Assembly: GCA_017404935.1 (NCBI GenBank)
Contig: JAFRBI010000009.1
Coordinates: forward strand, 1 to 64,000
Source: Candidatus Saccharimonadota bacterium
Lineage (GTDB): Bacteria; Patescibacteriota; Saccharimonadia; Saccharimonadales; Saccharimonadaceae
Direction: 5' to 3'
DNA: 64,000 nucleotides
The notes below the pieces were generated by a model. It saw only the letters and a list, made by a program, of their open reading frames with translations, did not search any database and was not told the DNA's origin. This document shows positions 1 to 8,446 of this stretch, one piece after another. Position 1 is the first letter of the stretch; each line of letters starts with the position of its first letter. A program made the translations under genes and the position numbers.

Positions 1-1
1 T

Positions 2-1720
2 ACAGTAGGGACTAATAATGCTACTGGCTATAAAACTATTATGACAAGCAGTAGTGGAAATACTGATCTAGTAGAAACTACAGACAATACTCTAACCATC
101 CCAACCCTAGCTTCTGGAAGTTATTCTTCACCATCAGACTTTCCAGCTAATCATTGGGGTTATAAGAAGGATTCAGGAAGCTATATACCATTTGCTATTA
201 ATACTACCATTCTAGAAAGTGATACCTATGCTAATGATGATACTACTACACTTTCCTTTGCTACCAAAATAGATTATCTTCAAGCTTCTGGGACATATAA
301 GACTACGCTAGTCTTTACTACTACGGCGAACCCAGGGGTAGATTATATGCAAACATTCACTTATGTTGAAGCGATGGCGATGAGCACTAACGAAACTAAG
401 ACGCTTGTAGATAAGCGCGATAACCAGGCATATACCGTAGCAAAACTTAGTGATGGTAATGTTTGGATGACCAGAAATCTTGCAATTGGTTGCAACGGCT
501 CCGGTTCTAGCTATGGTTCCGGATATTCCGTTAAAAACTTAGTTCCATCTACTTCTAACGTAAATGGTAGTAGCTACACTACTCCGAACACTAGCTTGGT
601 TACTGGAAACTCATATAACGATGCTTATCAAACGTGCGACCCTATGTATGGCGCTTGGTATAATTATGCTGCAGCTTCCGCCGGCGCTATCACCGGTTCA
701 TCTGATATCGCCCCAGCTGTTTCAGATATATGTCCAAAAGGTTGGAGATTGCCAACTTATACGGAAGCAAGTAATCTAATTTCGGCTATAGGCTCATCAC
801 CGAGCAGTTTCAACCCAAATCTCGGAGGCATGTATGTTAGTGGCAGTATTTCTTATGCATCTCAGTATGGCTTTTTCTATACCTCTGATGCTGCCAGCGG
901 TACGCAACGTTATAATTATAGATATGATGGCAGTACTATGATTATGGAACAAAACACCGCTACTAAAGCTGCTGGTTTTTACATTCGCTGTATAAAAGAT
1001 AGTCAGATGGAGCTTCAAAATATTAACACTACTACCCTCGATAGTTATATCCCAAACGCCGGTAATAGTATCGTACTCACAGATAATCGTGATGGTCAAA
1101 AATATACTGTTGCCAAACTTCTAGATGGGAATATTTGGATGGGGGCTTTGAATCTAGGCGCAATACCACTGACCCAAGATCTTACCAGTAGCAATACTAA
1201 TCTTTCTACCACAATTAGTGCGAACGATTTTAACAATTGGGACATCACAAATGTTGGTGGCAGTAATACATATTCAAATGGCGAATTTATGAAACGAACT
1301 GGTGCTGATACCGTTAATTCATCAGCGCCGTATGGAACTATTTATAACTATTGTGCTACCTCGGCTGGCACAATTTGTAGTAATTCTAATACTGCTGATG
1401 CTATATATGATATTTGCCCTGCGGGGTGGCGACTTCCAACTGGAGGCACAAACGGAGAAATGACCAAGCTTAATACCCAATATGGCTATAATTCAATTGC
1501 GAAAATGGTGGGGTCGTTAGTTAGTGGTGGCGCTGGTTTTCCTCAAAGTGTTGGAGTCTTTCAAACCGGTGGCCTACAAAATGGTTGTTCGCATTATTAT
1601 TCAAGCACATATATTAACGCAACGACTGTTTATGGGGTTCGTTTATATGGAGATTGGCAAGCTATAAATTGGAGCTTTGATAGGGGTAACGGAATTGGCA
1701 TACGCTGTATAAAAAAATAA
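2..1720 (+). CDS. FISUMP-domain surface protein, 5' end cut off by window
   Basis: The reading frame is open from base 2, so the true start lies before the window; 572 codons are visible. The first visible residues (TVGTNNATGY) match the middle of the FISUMP protein at 48050, which shows this is a paralogue lacking its signal peptide only because of the window edge. After a beta-rich spacer come two FISUMP units (Fibrobacter succinogenes major paralogous domain), each opening with an NRD/KRD...Y-V-AKL-DGN-W segment (visible residues about 134 and 357) and containing CP-GWRLPT (about 243 and 471) and a closing IRCIK. Cysteines are conserved between units and probably form disulfides. The role is unknown; an exported, cell-surface or adhesion role is inferred. 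The paralogue has one unit, so unit number varies. Confidence 0.85.
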   Translation, partial: TVGTNNATGYKTIMTSSSGNTDLVETTDNTLTIPTLASGSYSSPSDFPANHWGYKKDSGSYIPFAINTTILESDTYANDDTTTLSFATKIDYLQASGTYKTTLVFTTTANPGVDYMQTFTYVEAMAMSTNETKTLVDKRDNQAYTVAKLSDGNVWMTRNLAIGCNGSGSSYGSGYSVKNLVPSTSNVNGSSYTTPNTSLVTGNSYNDAYQTCDPMYGAWYNYAAASAGAITGSSDIAPAVSDICPKGWRLPTYTEASNLISAIGSSPSSFNPNLGGMYVSGSISYASQYGFFYTSDAASGTQRYNYRYDGSTMIMEQNTATKAAGFYIRCIKDSQMELQNINTTTLDSYIPNAGNSIVLTDNRDGQKYTVAKLLDGNIWMGALNLGAIPLTQDLTSSNTNLSTTISANDFNNWDITNVGGSNTYSNGEFMKRTGADTVNSSAPYGTIYNYCATSAGTICSNSNTADAIYDICPAGWRLPTGGTNGEMTKLNTQYGYNSIAKMVGSLVSGGAGFPQSVGVFQTGGLQNGCSHYYSSTYINATTVYGVRLYGDWQAINWSFDRGNGIGIRCIKK

Positions 1721-2070
1721 CCACAACCATAATTCCAAATTTCACAACTTTTTGTAGTTTCCATTCCGCCTAGGCTTACTTTTGCCAGAAGCACTAACCC
1801 CAAAATAACAGAGAGAAAAACACTTATGCCAAAAGTACGAAGGGTGGGGGGGTGCTTTTTGAAATAGAGTGTGATAGAAGATAAGTCGGGTTGGCTTCGC
1901 TGGCTTAGCGTGCTTGTGGGTTCACGAATAGAATTCGCGAGGGTGTGGAGGTACACTAAACGTATTATTTCTAGGGTAGTGCAAAGATGCCTCAGAAGGA
2001 GAGAAAATGAGTATTGTAATAAATCTCATCACTATCAACTTCAGAAGAAGCAAACAAGCGAAGAAAAATA

Positions 2071-2098
2071 AAAGAGACTAGTCTGATCTAGCCTCTTT
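2071..2098 (+). terminator. Hairpin, terminator-like
   Basis: Eleven-base arms AAAGAGACTAG and CTAGCCTCTTT with one mismatch and a 6-base loop. The U-run is short. Confidence 0.55.
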
Positions 2099-2108
2099 AA
2101 CAACCAAT

Positions 2109-2147
2109 GTAGGGGTAGTCATTCTAGATATCTATTCCTACGTTTTT
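2109..2147 (+). terminator. Rho-independent terminator
   Basis: Arms GTAGGGGTAG and CTATTCCTAC pair fully with two G-U wobbles, and are followed by GTTTTT. This is the stronger of the two hairpins in this spacer. Confidence 0.75.
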
Positions 2148-2202
2148 ATTTTACCACAAGCAAAATATAATTTCAAGTATGGAATTTTCGAAATCTATGT
2201 GA

Positions 2203-2208
2203 TATAAT
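2203..2208 (+). promoter_or_regulatory. -10 box of FAD oxidoreductase gene
   Basis: TATAAT preceded by TGTGA, ending 10 bases before the ATG at 2219. The expected transcript would start only a few bases before the ATG, so the message is nearly or fully leaderless. Confidence 0.7.
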
Positions 2209-2218
2209 CGTAAGCAGG

Positions 2219-3805
2219 ATGGGCAAGGTTGCAAAGTATTTGAATCAGCTTACTATTGGCAATGTTTTCGATTCGCCAGATGTTCTTGAAGCATATGCAC
2301 AAGATTTGTCGGCAATTAAAGTTAAGCCAAAAATTGTGGCACTTCCGGAATCTACGGAAGATATTCGCAAGATTATGCGTTTTTGCTACCAACTCGCCGG
2401 CAAAGGTGTTCATATTCCAGTAACTGTGCGTGGTTCGGGGCTTGATGAAATGGGTGCAGACCTTACCAACGGGCTCGTTATTTCTACCGAAAAATTAGAC
2501 CGACTTCTAGAATCTGATAAACGCGAAAGATTAGTACGCGTGCAAGCTGGTATCACTTTGAAGGAATTAAATACCGCGCTTTCAATTCACGCTCTAACTA
2601 TTCCAATTGGTGGGCATGAAAACGAAACTATCGGTGGGTTAATTTCTAACTGTCCGAGTGATAATTACTCTGGCAAATACGGTGGCATTATGAATTACGT
2701 CGAGCGCATCGAAGTAGTACTTCCAAACGGCGATGTACTCCAAACCAATCGCCTTAGTGGACATAACGTTTCGAAAAAGGCTAAGGAAAAAACTTTGGAA
2801 GGAAACGTTTATAAGAAAATTTCCGAGATTATTAATGCCAATGGTGACCTTATTAAAGAAATCTACAAAAACAATAATGGCTCGGCAGGTTACCCAATGG
2901 TAAGCCAAGCCAAAAAGGGTAGTTCAGTTGATTTAACACCGATATTCTTCGGCGCACAAGGAACGCTCGGCGTGATTACAGAAGTAATTTTAAGAGCTGT
3001 GCCGATTAAGTCTCAAGTTAAGCGCGTAGTGGCGACTTTTGAAGATTTTGATGTAGCGCAAAAATTCCTTGATCTTCTCAATGATATGAAGCCAAAAGAA
3101 CTTAACGTTTACGATATTAAAATTACCAAAATAGCCGAAGAATCTGGCAAACGCCTTAGTGAAATTACTCGCAAAATAGACAGTGGCTATGTGGTGTTTG
3201 CAAAGTTTGATAGTCATAACGGTTCTAGACTTAGAAAAATACAGAGCATCAGAAAAGTTTTGCCAAAAAATACGCAACTGATTATTGAATCACCAAAAAC
3301 CGAAGCCAAAATTAACGAATTTGAAAATTCATTGGTGATTTTCTTAAATAGCACCAGGTCTGGCGAAAGAGTACCACTAGTGACAGATTTTTACTTGCCG
3401 TCTTCAAGTTTGGCGAGATTTATAGAAGATTTAAAAATGCTAGAAGATGCCCTCAAATTAGATCTTTCGCTTTATGGTTCATATTCGGCGTCCAATTATC
3501 ATCTTCGGCCAAAGTTTAAGGTGGATGATCCTGATTTTAGCAAAAAAGCTGTGTCATTCCTTCGGACTGGCGCATATATTATTGAACACGAAGGTGGCTC
3601 AATCACTGGTGGCTCGCCAGAGGGTAGAGTAAAAGCAATCGTCACTAACGAAGAAATGAGTGAAAGCGAAAAGAGTCTTTACACTGCAATTAAACAAATC
3701 TTTGATCGCTACGGCATTATGAACCCAGCAGTAAAGCTCGGTGCTGATTCTAGATTTACTATTACTCATTTTAGAACTTCTAGTTCCTCTAAAGTTGTGG
3801 TATAA
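2219..3805 (+). CDS. FAD-binding oxidoreductase (GlcD/FAD_binding_4 type)
   Basis: This 528-residue protein has the PCMH-type FAD-binding fold: a PESTEDI entry segment (about 42), the pyrophosphate-binding turn RGSGLDEMG (about 72), GGHENETIGGLI (about 132) and GAQGTLGVITEV (about 247). The family oxidises 2-hydroxy acids or lactate, or acts on sugar derivatives; the substrate cannot be told from sequence. There is no signal peptide or membrane segment, so it is probably cytoplasmic. It is a single gene with its own -10 box and a nearly leaderless start, although AGGA lies just before the ATG. Its stop codon lies inside the -10 box of the trigger factor gene. Confidence 0.85.
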   Translation: MGKVAKYLNQLTIGNVFDSPDVLEAYAQDLSAIKVKPKIVALPESTEDIRKIMRFCYQLAGKGVHIPVTVRGSGLDEMGADLTNGLVISTEKLDRLLESDKRERLVRVQAGITLKELNTALSIHALTIPIGGHENETIGGLISNCPSDNYSGKYGGIMNYVERIEVVLPNGDVLQTNRLSGHNVSKKAKEKTLEGNVYKKISEIINANGDLIKEIYKNNNGSAGYPMVSQAKKGSSVDLTPIFFGAQGTLGVITEVILRAVPIKSQVKRVVATFEDFDVAQKFLDLLNDMKPKELNVYDIKITKIAEESGKRLSEITRKIDSGYVVFAKFDSHNGSRLRKIQSIRKVLPKNTQLIIESPKTEAKINEFENSLVIFLNSTRSGERVPLVTDFYLPSSSLARFIEDLKMLEDALKLDLSLYGSYSASNYHLRPKFKVDDPDFSKKAVSFLRTGAYIIEHEGGSITGGSPEGRVKAIVTNEEMSESEKSLYTAIKQIFDRYGIMNPAVKLGADSRFTITHFRTSSSSKVVV

Positions 3806-3806
3806 T
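3801..3806 (+). promoter_or_regulatory. -10 box of tig overlapping a stop codon
   Basis: TATAAT preceded by TTGTGG. Its bases 3803-3805 are the TAA stop of the upstream FAD gene. A ribosome site (AGGAG, 3820-3824) follows before the ATG at 3831. Confidence 0.7.
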
Positions 3807-3830
3807 ATATATAATATATAGGAGTTTTTT

Positions 3831-5114
3831 ATGAAAACAAAATTTAAGAAGATTTCTGATACGCGCGTAGAAATCACTGTTACTTTGGACAAAAAAGATT
3901 TGGCCGAGGCTGAGAAAAAAGCCCTAGAAAAGCTCTCTAAAGAAGTAAGGGTAGAGGGTTTTAGGAAGGGTAAAGCCCCGGCAGATGTTGCTAAAAAGTT
4001 TATTCCAGAAAACGATTTAAATGCCGAGGCGATTGATATTGCTATTAGAACTTCGGTAATTCCAGCTTTCCGTGAGCACGAAAAAATGCCACTTGTAATG
4101 CCAAATGTAAACGTCACCAAATATGTTCCAGGTGAAATGGCGGAATACACTGCTGCTGCCGACATTATCCCAGAGGTAAAGCTTGGCGATTACAAAAAAT
4201 TGAAAGTTAGTAGGCCTAAGGTTAATGTTACTGAAGCACAAATTAAAGAAATTCTCGAAAATCTGGCTAATTCTTTTGCTGAGAAAAAAGCAGTTAAGCG
4301 TAAAGCTAAACTCACTGATGAAGTAGTAATTGACTTTGTAGGCAAAAAAGATGGTGAAGCCTTCAAAGGCGGCACCGCCAAAGATTACAAATTGGTGCTT
4401 GGTTCTAAAACTTTTATTCCTGGTTTTGAAGAGGGAATTGTAGGCCACGAACCAGGTGATAAATTTGATCTTAACTTGACTTTTCCTAAAAATTATGGTG
4501 TAAAAGATTTAGCTGGTAAAAAAGTGGTGTTTGAAACCCTCTTAAAGCAGGTTAATGAGGTTTCTAAGCCAGTTGTTGACGATAAAATGGCTCAAAAAAT
4601 CGCACCTGAGTTTAAGACCTTAAAAGATCTTAAAGCCGACATTAAGAAAAACCTAGAAATGCAAGAAGAGCACAAAAACAGTGAGAAATTCAAGGATGAT
4701 TTGATTGCTGAGTTGATTAAAGTTTCTACAATTCCAGCCCCAGATATCTTAATTGAAGACCAAATGCGAATTATCAAAGAAGATATGACTAGAAATGCAA
4801 TGTCTCGTGGCGTTGCTTCTCTAGAAGAATTTGTCAAAATGTCTGGAGAAACGATGGAAAATTGGGAAAAAGAAGCTAAAAAAGTTGCTGAAACTCGCGT
4901 AAAAGCTTCGATGGCACTTCAAAATCTTTCTCTCAAGGAAAAAATTACTGCAACCGATGAAGAAGTAGCAGCTAAAATCGCCGAGCTTAAAGATGTTTAT
5001 AAAAACTCCCCAGAGGCTGTTAAGAGCCTTAAAGATCCAAATGTCAAGATGGACATCAAAAATCGCATAATCATTGAAAAAACGTTAGATTTTCTTGTAA
5101 AAGCTAATTCCTAG
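3831..5114 (+). CDS. tig: Trigger factor, ribosome-bound chaperone
   Basis: This 427-residue protein matches the usual trigger factor length (about 430). The N-terminal ribosome-docking signature GFRKGKAP is at about 43-50. The middle peptidyl-prolyl isomerase domain (about 150-245) includes DEVVIDFVGKKDGE and FIPGFEEGIVGHEPGD, and a charged helical chaperone region fills 250-427. It binds ribosomal protein L23 and shields nascent chains. GGAG lies 6 bases before the start. Confidence 0.95.
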   Translation: MKTKFKKISDTRVEITVTLDKKDLAEAEKKALEKLSKEVRVEGFRKGKAPADVAKKFIPENDLNAEAIDIAIRTSVIPAFREHEKMPLVMPNVNVTKYVPGEMAEYTAAADIIPEVKLGDYKKLKVSRPKVNVTEAQIKEILENLANSFAEKKAVKRKAKLTDEVVIDFVGKKDGEAFKGGTAKDYKLVLGSKTFIPGFEEGIVGHEPGDKFDLNLTFPKNYGVKDLAGKKVVFETLLKQVNEVSKPVVDDKMAQKIAPEFKTLKDLKADIKKNLEMQEEHKNSEKFKDDLIAELIKVSTIPAPDILIEDQMRIIKEDMTRNAMSRGVASLEEFVKMSGETMENWEKEAKKVAETRVKASMALQNLSLKEKITATDEEVAAKIAELKDVYKNSPEAVKSLKDPNVKMDIKNRIIIEKTLDFLVKANS

Positions 5115-5143
5115 TTGATTTTTAAGCATTACTGTGCTATAAT
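5115..5143 (+). promoter_or_regulatory. rpsL-rpsG promoter
   Basis: TTGATT at 5115-5120, a 17-base spacer and TATAAT at 5138-5143 preceded by TGTGC. The -35 box starts immediately after the tig stop codon. The leader is about 75 bases. Confidence 0.75.
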
Positions 5144-5160
5144 AACCTAAAGAGTTTCAT

Positions 5161-5190
5161 CTTGTTTACTATTGCTGTACCGTAAACAAG
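5161..5190 (+). promoter_or_regulatory. Hairpin in rpsL leader
   Basis: A perfect 9-base inverted repeat (CTTGTTTAC and GTAAACAAG) with a 12-base loop lies between the promoter and the rpsL start. There is no U-run, so it is not a simple terminator; it could be a regulatory leader for the S12-S7 message. This role is inferred. Confidence 0.55.
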
Positions 5191-5224
5191 GCAACAATAA
5201 TAATTTTAATGTAAGGAAATTTTA

Positions 5225-5638
5225 ATGCCAACTATTAATCAGTTGATTAGAAAGCCTCGTAAAAAGGCGGCAAAGAAATCTAAATCTCCGGCACTTGGTT
5301 CTATTGTGAACACTCTAAAAACCAAGCGTGTAGAGATGGCAGCTCCACTCAAACGTGGTGTTTGTATTAAAGTTACTACCAAAACTCCAAAGAAACCTAA
5401 CTCCGCTATGCGTAAGGTAGCTCGTGTGCGTCTTACCAATGGCCAAGAAGTTTGGGCTTACATTGGTGGTGAGGGGCACAATTTGCAGGAACACGCAGTA
5501 GTATTGGTACGTGGCGGTCGTGTGCCAGATCTTCCAGGTGTACGTTATCACGTAGTACGTGGCACTTTGGATCTTCAAGGTGTACAAGGTCGCAAACAAG
5601 GCCGTTCTAAATACGGTGCGAAGAAGGAGGATAAGTAA
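5225..5638 (+). CDS. rpsL: 30S ribosomal protein S12
   Basis: This 137-residue S12 has the diagnostic core [20 protein letters not shown] and [26 protein letters not shown], ending in RSKYGAKK. It sits at the decoding centre of the 30S subunit. About 13 residues are inserted between PAL and RGVC (about 25-43) relative to E. coli, as in the 137-residue S12 of some Firmicutes. An AAGGAA ribosome site precedes the ATG. It is the first gene of a two-gene operon with rpsG; the usual partners fusA and tuf lie 38 kb away. Confidence 0.97.
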   Translation: MPTINQLIRKPRKKAAKKSKSPALGSIVNTLKTKRVEMAAPLKRGVCIKVTTKTPKKPNSAMRKVARVRLTNGQEVWAYIGGEGHNLQEHAVVLVRGGRVPDLPGVRYHVVRGTLDLQGVQGRKQGRSKYGAKKEDK

Positions 5639-5640
5639 TT

Positions 5641-6117
5641 ATGCCTAGAAAAACTACTAAATCACTTGAGCGAAAAGTTTCTCCTGATCGCAAGTACCAA
5701 TCTATTATGGTACAAAGACTTATCAATAAGTCTATGCTCGATGGCAAAAAACAAGCTGCCGAACGTGCAGTTTATGCTGCTATCGAAGGCGCAGCAAAGA
5801 AGCTAAATTCCGAAAACCCAGTAGAGGTTCTCGAAAAAGCCATTGCTAACGTTTCACCAGATTTTGAAGTTAAATCTCGCCGTGTTGGTGGTGCTAACTA
5901 TCAAATTCCATTCCCAATTTCTGGACACCGTCAGCTTCATTTCGCTTTCTCTTGGCTAGTGCAATCTGCTCGCGCACGCGGTGGTATGCCATATGCTAAG
6001 CGTTTGGAAGCCGAAATTGTTGATGCTGTAAACGAACAAGGTGCAGCCTTCAAGAAGAAAGAAGATTGTCACCGTATGGCAGAAGCAAACCGTGCATTCG
6101 CACACTTTGCGAGATAA
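5641..6117 (+). CDS. rpsG: 30S ribosomal protein S7
   Basis: This 158-residue S7 starts two bases after the rpsL stop, with GGAGG inside the end of rpsL. It contains MVQRLINKSMLDGKK, SRRVGGANYQIPFP and the C-terminal REDxH-like KKEDCHRMAEANRAFAHF. It organises the 16S rRNA 3' domain. The central segment (ISGHRQLHFAFSWLV) is unlike the common ERR-ALAxRWL. The last codons and stop form the left arm of the large palindrome at 6109-6292. Confidence 0.96.
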   Translation: MPRKTTKSLERKVSPDRKYQSIMVQRLINKSMLDGKKQAAERAVYAAIEGAAKKLNSENPVEVLEKAIANVSPDFEVKSRRVGGANYQIPFPISGHRQLHFAFSWLVQSARARGGMPYAKRLEAEIVDAVNEQGAAFKKKEDCHRMAEANRAFAHFAR

Positions 6118-6292
6118 AAAATAAACCCAATTTTTCAGCGGTTGATTTCGCGCCAGGAAGAATTTTAAAATTTTTTAACGAAAATTTTTCATCTTGCGCC
6201 GGATGGGGGCCACGATGATAAAATTTTCTAAAATTTTAAAATTCTTCTTGGGCTTATCGAAATGCTTCAAAATTGGGTTATTTTTTATCTCG
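6109..6292. repeat. Large structured intergenic palindrome, copy 1
   Basis: Outer arms of about 25 bases (6109-6133 and 6270-6292) match except for a one-base indel, and include the rpsG stop codon. Inside lie CGGTTGATTTCGCGCCAGG (from 6139) and CTTCTTGGGCTTATCG (from 6244), which recur almost unchanged in the element at 20562-20737. Parts of these conserved segments do not pair, so sequence as well as fold is conserved. T-runs on both outer sides would let it end transcripts in both directions. Confidence 0.75.
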
Positions 6293-6311
6293 CCAATACC
6301 CAAATCCGTGG

Positions 6312-6317
6312 TATAAT
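6312..6317 (+). promoter_or_regulatory. -10 box of gap operon
   Basis: TATAAT preceded by GTGG, lying just after the large palindrome and 25 bases before the gap start. The ribosome site AGGAGG is at 6334-6339. Confidence 0.7.
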
Positions 6318-6342
6318 TAACGTAAGTATATTAGGAGGTAAA

Positions 6343-7347
6343 ATGATTAAAGTAGCAATTAATGGTTTTGGGCGGATTGGCAGAAATGCTCTCAAAATTT
6401 TAATGGAGAGAGGCGATGCAAACGTAGTTGCAATTAACGATATTACTGATGCCAAAACTTTGGCTCAACTTTTAAAACACGATTCTACCTATGGTATTTA
6501 TAATCACGAAGTGGCTTATACCGATAAAGAAATCATAGTAGACGGCAAAAAGATTAAAATTTTAGCTGAAAAAGAGCCAGAAAACTTACCTTGGAAAGAT
6601 TTAGGTGTAGATGTGGTAATTGAATCTACCGGCTTTTTCACTAAACCAGAAGATGCCAAAAAACACATCAAAGCTGGCGCAAAACGCGTAATTATTTCTG
6701 CACCAGCCAAAGGCGAAGGTGCTAAAACTATTGTAATCGGCGTAAACGACGAAATGGTGGAAGATAGTGACGAAATTCTTTCTAACGCGTCTTGTACTAC
6801 TAACTGTATCGCACCAGTAATGAAAGTATTGGAAGATAACTTTGGCATCGAAAAGGCAATGATGACTACTGTTCACTCTTATACTGGTTCACAAAGAATT
6901 CTTGATGCACCAGCCAAGGATATGCGTGAAGCTAGATCTGCTGCCGAGAATATCGTGCCTACTACTACTGGGGCTTCTAAAGCTGCAGCATTAACCGTTC
7001 CAGCGCTTCAGGGCAAGTTTAACGGGCTTTCAGTGCGCGTTCCGACACCTGTAGTTTCTTTGTCTGATATTACTGCAGTAGTTAAAAAAGATACTACTGT
7101 GGAAGAAATTAACGAAGTATTTAAAAAAGCTGCAAAGAGCAAAGAACTAAAAGGCATTCTTGATGTTACCGACGAAGAATTAGTTTCAAAAGATTTTGTG
7201 GGCAACCCACATTCCTGTATCGTAGATTTACCGCTTACCGACGTAGTTTGTGGTAATATGATCAAAGTAGTCGCTTGGTATGATAACGAGTGGGGCTATT
7301 CTAACCGTTTGGTAGAACTCGCCGTAGATTTTGGAAAGGGAAGATAA
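6343..7347 (+). CDS. gap: Glyceraldehyde-3-phosphate dehydrogenase
   Basis: This 334-residue type I GAPDH oxidises and phosphorylates glyceraldehyde-3-phosphate with NAD+. The NAD-binding INGFGRIGR is at residues 5-13, and the catalytic cysteine is in SNASCTTNC (about 150). The ATG at 6343 is chosen over an in-frame ATG at 6262 because AGGAGG sits 4 bases before it, the -10 box lies between the two and the family begins at IKVAINGFGR. It is the first gene of an operon with rpiB, rpe and a sugar kinase; rpiB starts at the very next base after its stop. Confidence 0.96.
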   Translation: MIKVAINGFGRIGRNALKILMERGDANVVAINDITDAKTLAQLLKHDSTYGIYNHEVAYTDKEIIVDGKKIKILAEKEPENLPWKDLGVDVVIESTGFFTKPEDAKKHIKAGAKRVIISAPAKGEGAKTIVIGVNDEMVEDSDEILSNASCTTNCIAPVMKVLEDNFGIEKAMMTTVHSYTGSQRILDAPAKDMREARSAAENIVPTTTGASKAAALTVPALQGKFNGLSVRVPTPVVSLSDITAVVKKDTTVEEINEVFKKAAKSKELKGILDVTDEELVSKDFVGNPHSCIVDLPLTDVVCGNMIKVVAWYDNEWGYSNRLVELAVDFGKGR

Positions 7348-7797
7348 ATGCAAGTTTTTGTGGGCGCAGATTATCGCGGACTAGAAAGGAAAAATCAGCT
7401 AATTCCATTTTTGATAGATTCTGGGCACCAAGTAGAGGATCTTGGCGACTATGAATATAATGAAGGCGATGATTTTAACGACCCAGCTATTAAAGTAGCT
7501 CTAAAGGTCCGCGAAAACCCAGGTTCTTTTGGAATTTTAATTTGTGATTCAGCGCACGGCGTTACAATGCAAGCTAACCGTTTTAAAGGTATTCGTGCGG
7601 CAAACTGCGCATTTTCAGAATCAGCCAAACTTGCAAGAGAACACGACGATGCTAACGTGCTCACAATGTCTGCACATTTTGTAGATGAAAATTTGATGAA
7701 AGAAATTGTCAAAACATTTCTTGACACTAAATTTGAAAATCTAGAACGCCGAGTAAGGCGCATAAATCGTTTAGACGAAAGGGAGGACTATGATTAG
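7348..7797 (+). CDS. rpiB: Ribose-5-phosphate isomerase B family protein
   Basis: The 149-residue protein has the RpiB/LacAB fold: an N-terminal GADYRGLERKNQL, then ILICDSAHGVTMQANRFKGIRAANC and the REHDDANVL segment. It would interconvert ribose-5-phosphate and ribulose-5-phosphate. The usual CGTG loop after the catalytic cysteine reads CDSA here, so activity or substrate may differ. It starts directly after the gap stop and overlaps the epimerase gene by 8 bases, so the genes are translationally coupled. Confidence 0.8.
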   Translation: MQVFVGADYRGLERKNQLIPFLIDSGHQVEDLGDYEYNEGDDFNDPAIKVALKVRENPGSFGILICDSAHGVTMQANRFKGIRAANCAFSESAKLAREHDDANVLTMSAHFVDENLMKEIVKTFLDTKFENLERRVRRINRLDEREDYD

Positions 7798-8446
7798 GAC
7801 CGTTACGGTAGTGCCAGCGGTGCTCGCAGAAAACAAACTAGAATACAGAAAACAAATTGAGCGCATCAATAATTTTGCAAGACGCGTTCATATTGATATT
7901 TCGGACGGAGCTTTTGCGCCAGCTACGACGATTGATATTTCTAACGTGTGGTGGCCAAAAGAATGGAAAGCTGATATGCATTTGATGGCAGCCAAGCCTT
8001 CCGAGCAATTAGATATTATTCTCAAACTCAAGCCATCACTCGTAATTTTACATGCAGAAGCTTCCGAAGATTTGCTACCGATTTTTGCAACGCTAAGACA
8101 AAACGAAATTAGAACTGGCGTGGCAATTTTGCCATCAACTTACCCAGGTTTAGTAAAACATTATATTGATGCCGTAGACCACGTTTTGATCTTTGCAGGG
8201 CAACTTGGTGTTCAGGGAAGCCCGGCTGATATGATGCAAATGGAAAAAATTCCAATTGTAAGAAGTATGAAGCCAGAAGTAGAAATCGGTTGGGATGGTG
8301 GCGCAAATATGGCGACGATGCGGGCGCTCGCTCACGCTGATTTGGACGTAATTAATGTAGGTTCGGCACTTTCCAAAGTAGAAAACCCAGCCGAAGTTTA
8401 TCACGAATTAGTTTCCGAAATTGATAAAAACGGAGTTTTGATTTAG
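7790..8446 (+). CDS. rpe: Ribulose-phosphate 3-epimerase family protein
   Basis: This 218-residue TIM-barrel protein resembles Rpe, which makes xylulose-5-phosphate from ribulose-5-phosphate. Visible landmarks are VHIDISDG (catalytic Asp and metal His, about 35), DMHLMAAKP (metal His, about 63) and the second catalytic Asp in GWDGG (about 165). The NPGFGGQ loop of typical Rpe is replaced by AGQLGVQGS, so substrate recognition may be altered. It overlaps rpiB by 8 bases; GGGAGG inside rpiB is its ribosome site. Confidence 0.78.
   Translation: MIRTVTVVPAVLAENKLEYRKQIERINNFARRVHIDISDGAFAPATTIDISNVWWPKEWKADMHLMAAKPSEQLDIILKLKPSLVILHAEASEDLLPIFATLRQNEIRTGVAILPSTYPGLVKHYIDAVDHVLIFAGQLGVQGSPADMMQMEKIPIVRSMKPEVEIGWDGGANMATMRALAHADLDVINVGSALSKVENPAEVYHELVSEIDKNGVLI

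Larger units (their letters stand above)
1721..2202. other. Gene-poor spacer with two hairpins, possible RNA
   Basis: No convincing protein gene is seen. The stretch 1875-2070 can form several short hairpins (for example CGAAT-aga-ATTCG near 1925) and carries a 66-codon basic reading frame with no ribosome site, which I do not call. It ends in two consecutive terminator-like hairpins (2071-2098 and 2109-2147), which is more than needed for the FISUMP gene ending at 1720. A short non-coding transcript is possible but unproven. Confidence 0.4.

Noticed and set aside
1630-1956. Minus-strand frame of 108 codons with a hydrophobic run
   Set aside because: It overlaps the end of the FISUMP gene by about 90 bases, has no ribosome site or promoter, and its composition looks like the complement of a spacer.
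5300-5355. Insertion in S12 as a palindromic-element product
   Set aside because: A similar 13-residue insertion is found in S12 of some Firmicutes, and the DNA is not palindromic or GC-rich.
6262-6342. Longer GAPDH start
   Set aside because: The added residues come from the right arm of the palindrome and the promoter; AGGAGG and the family start point to 6343.
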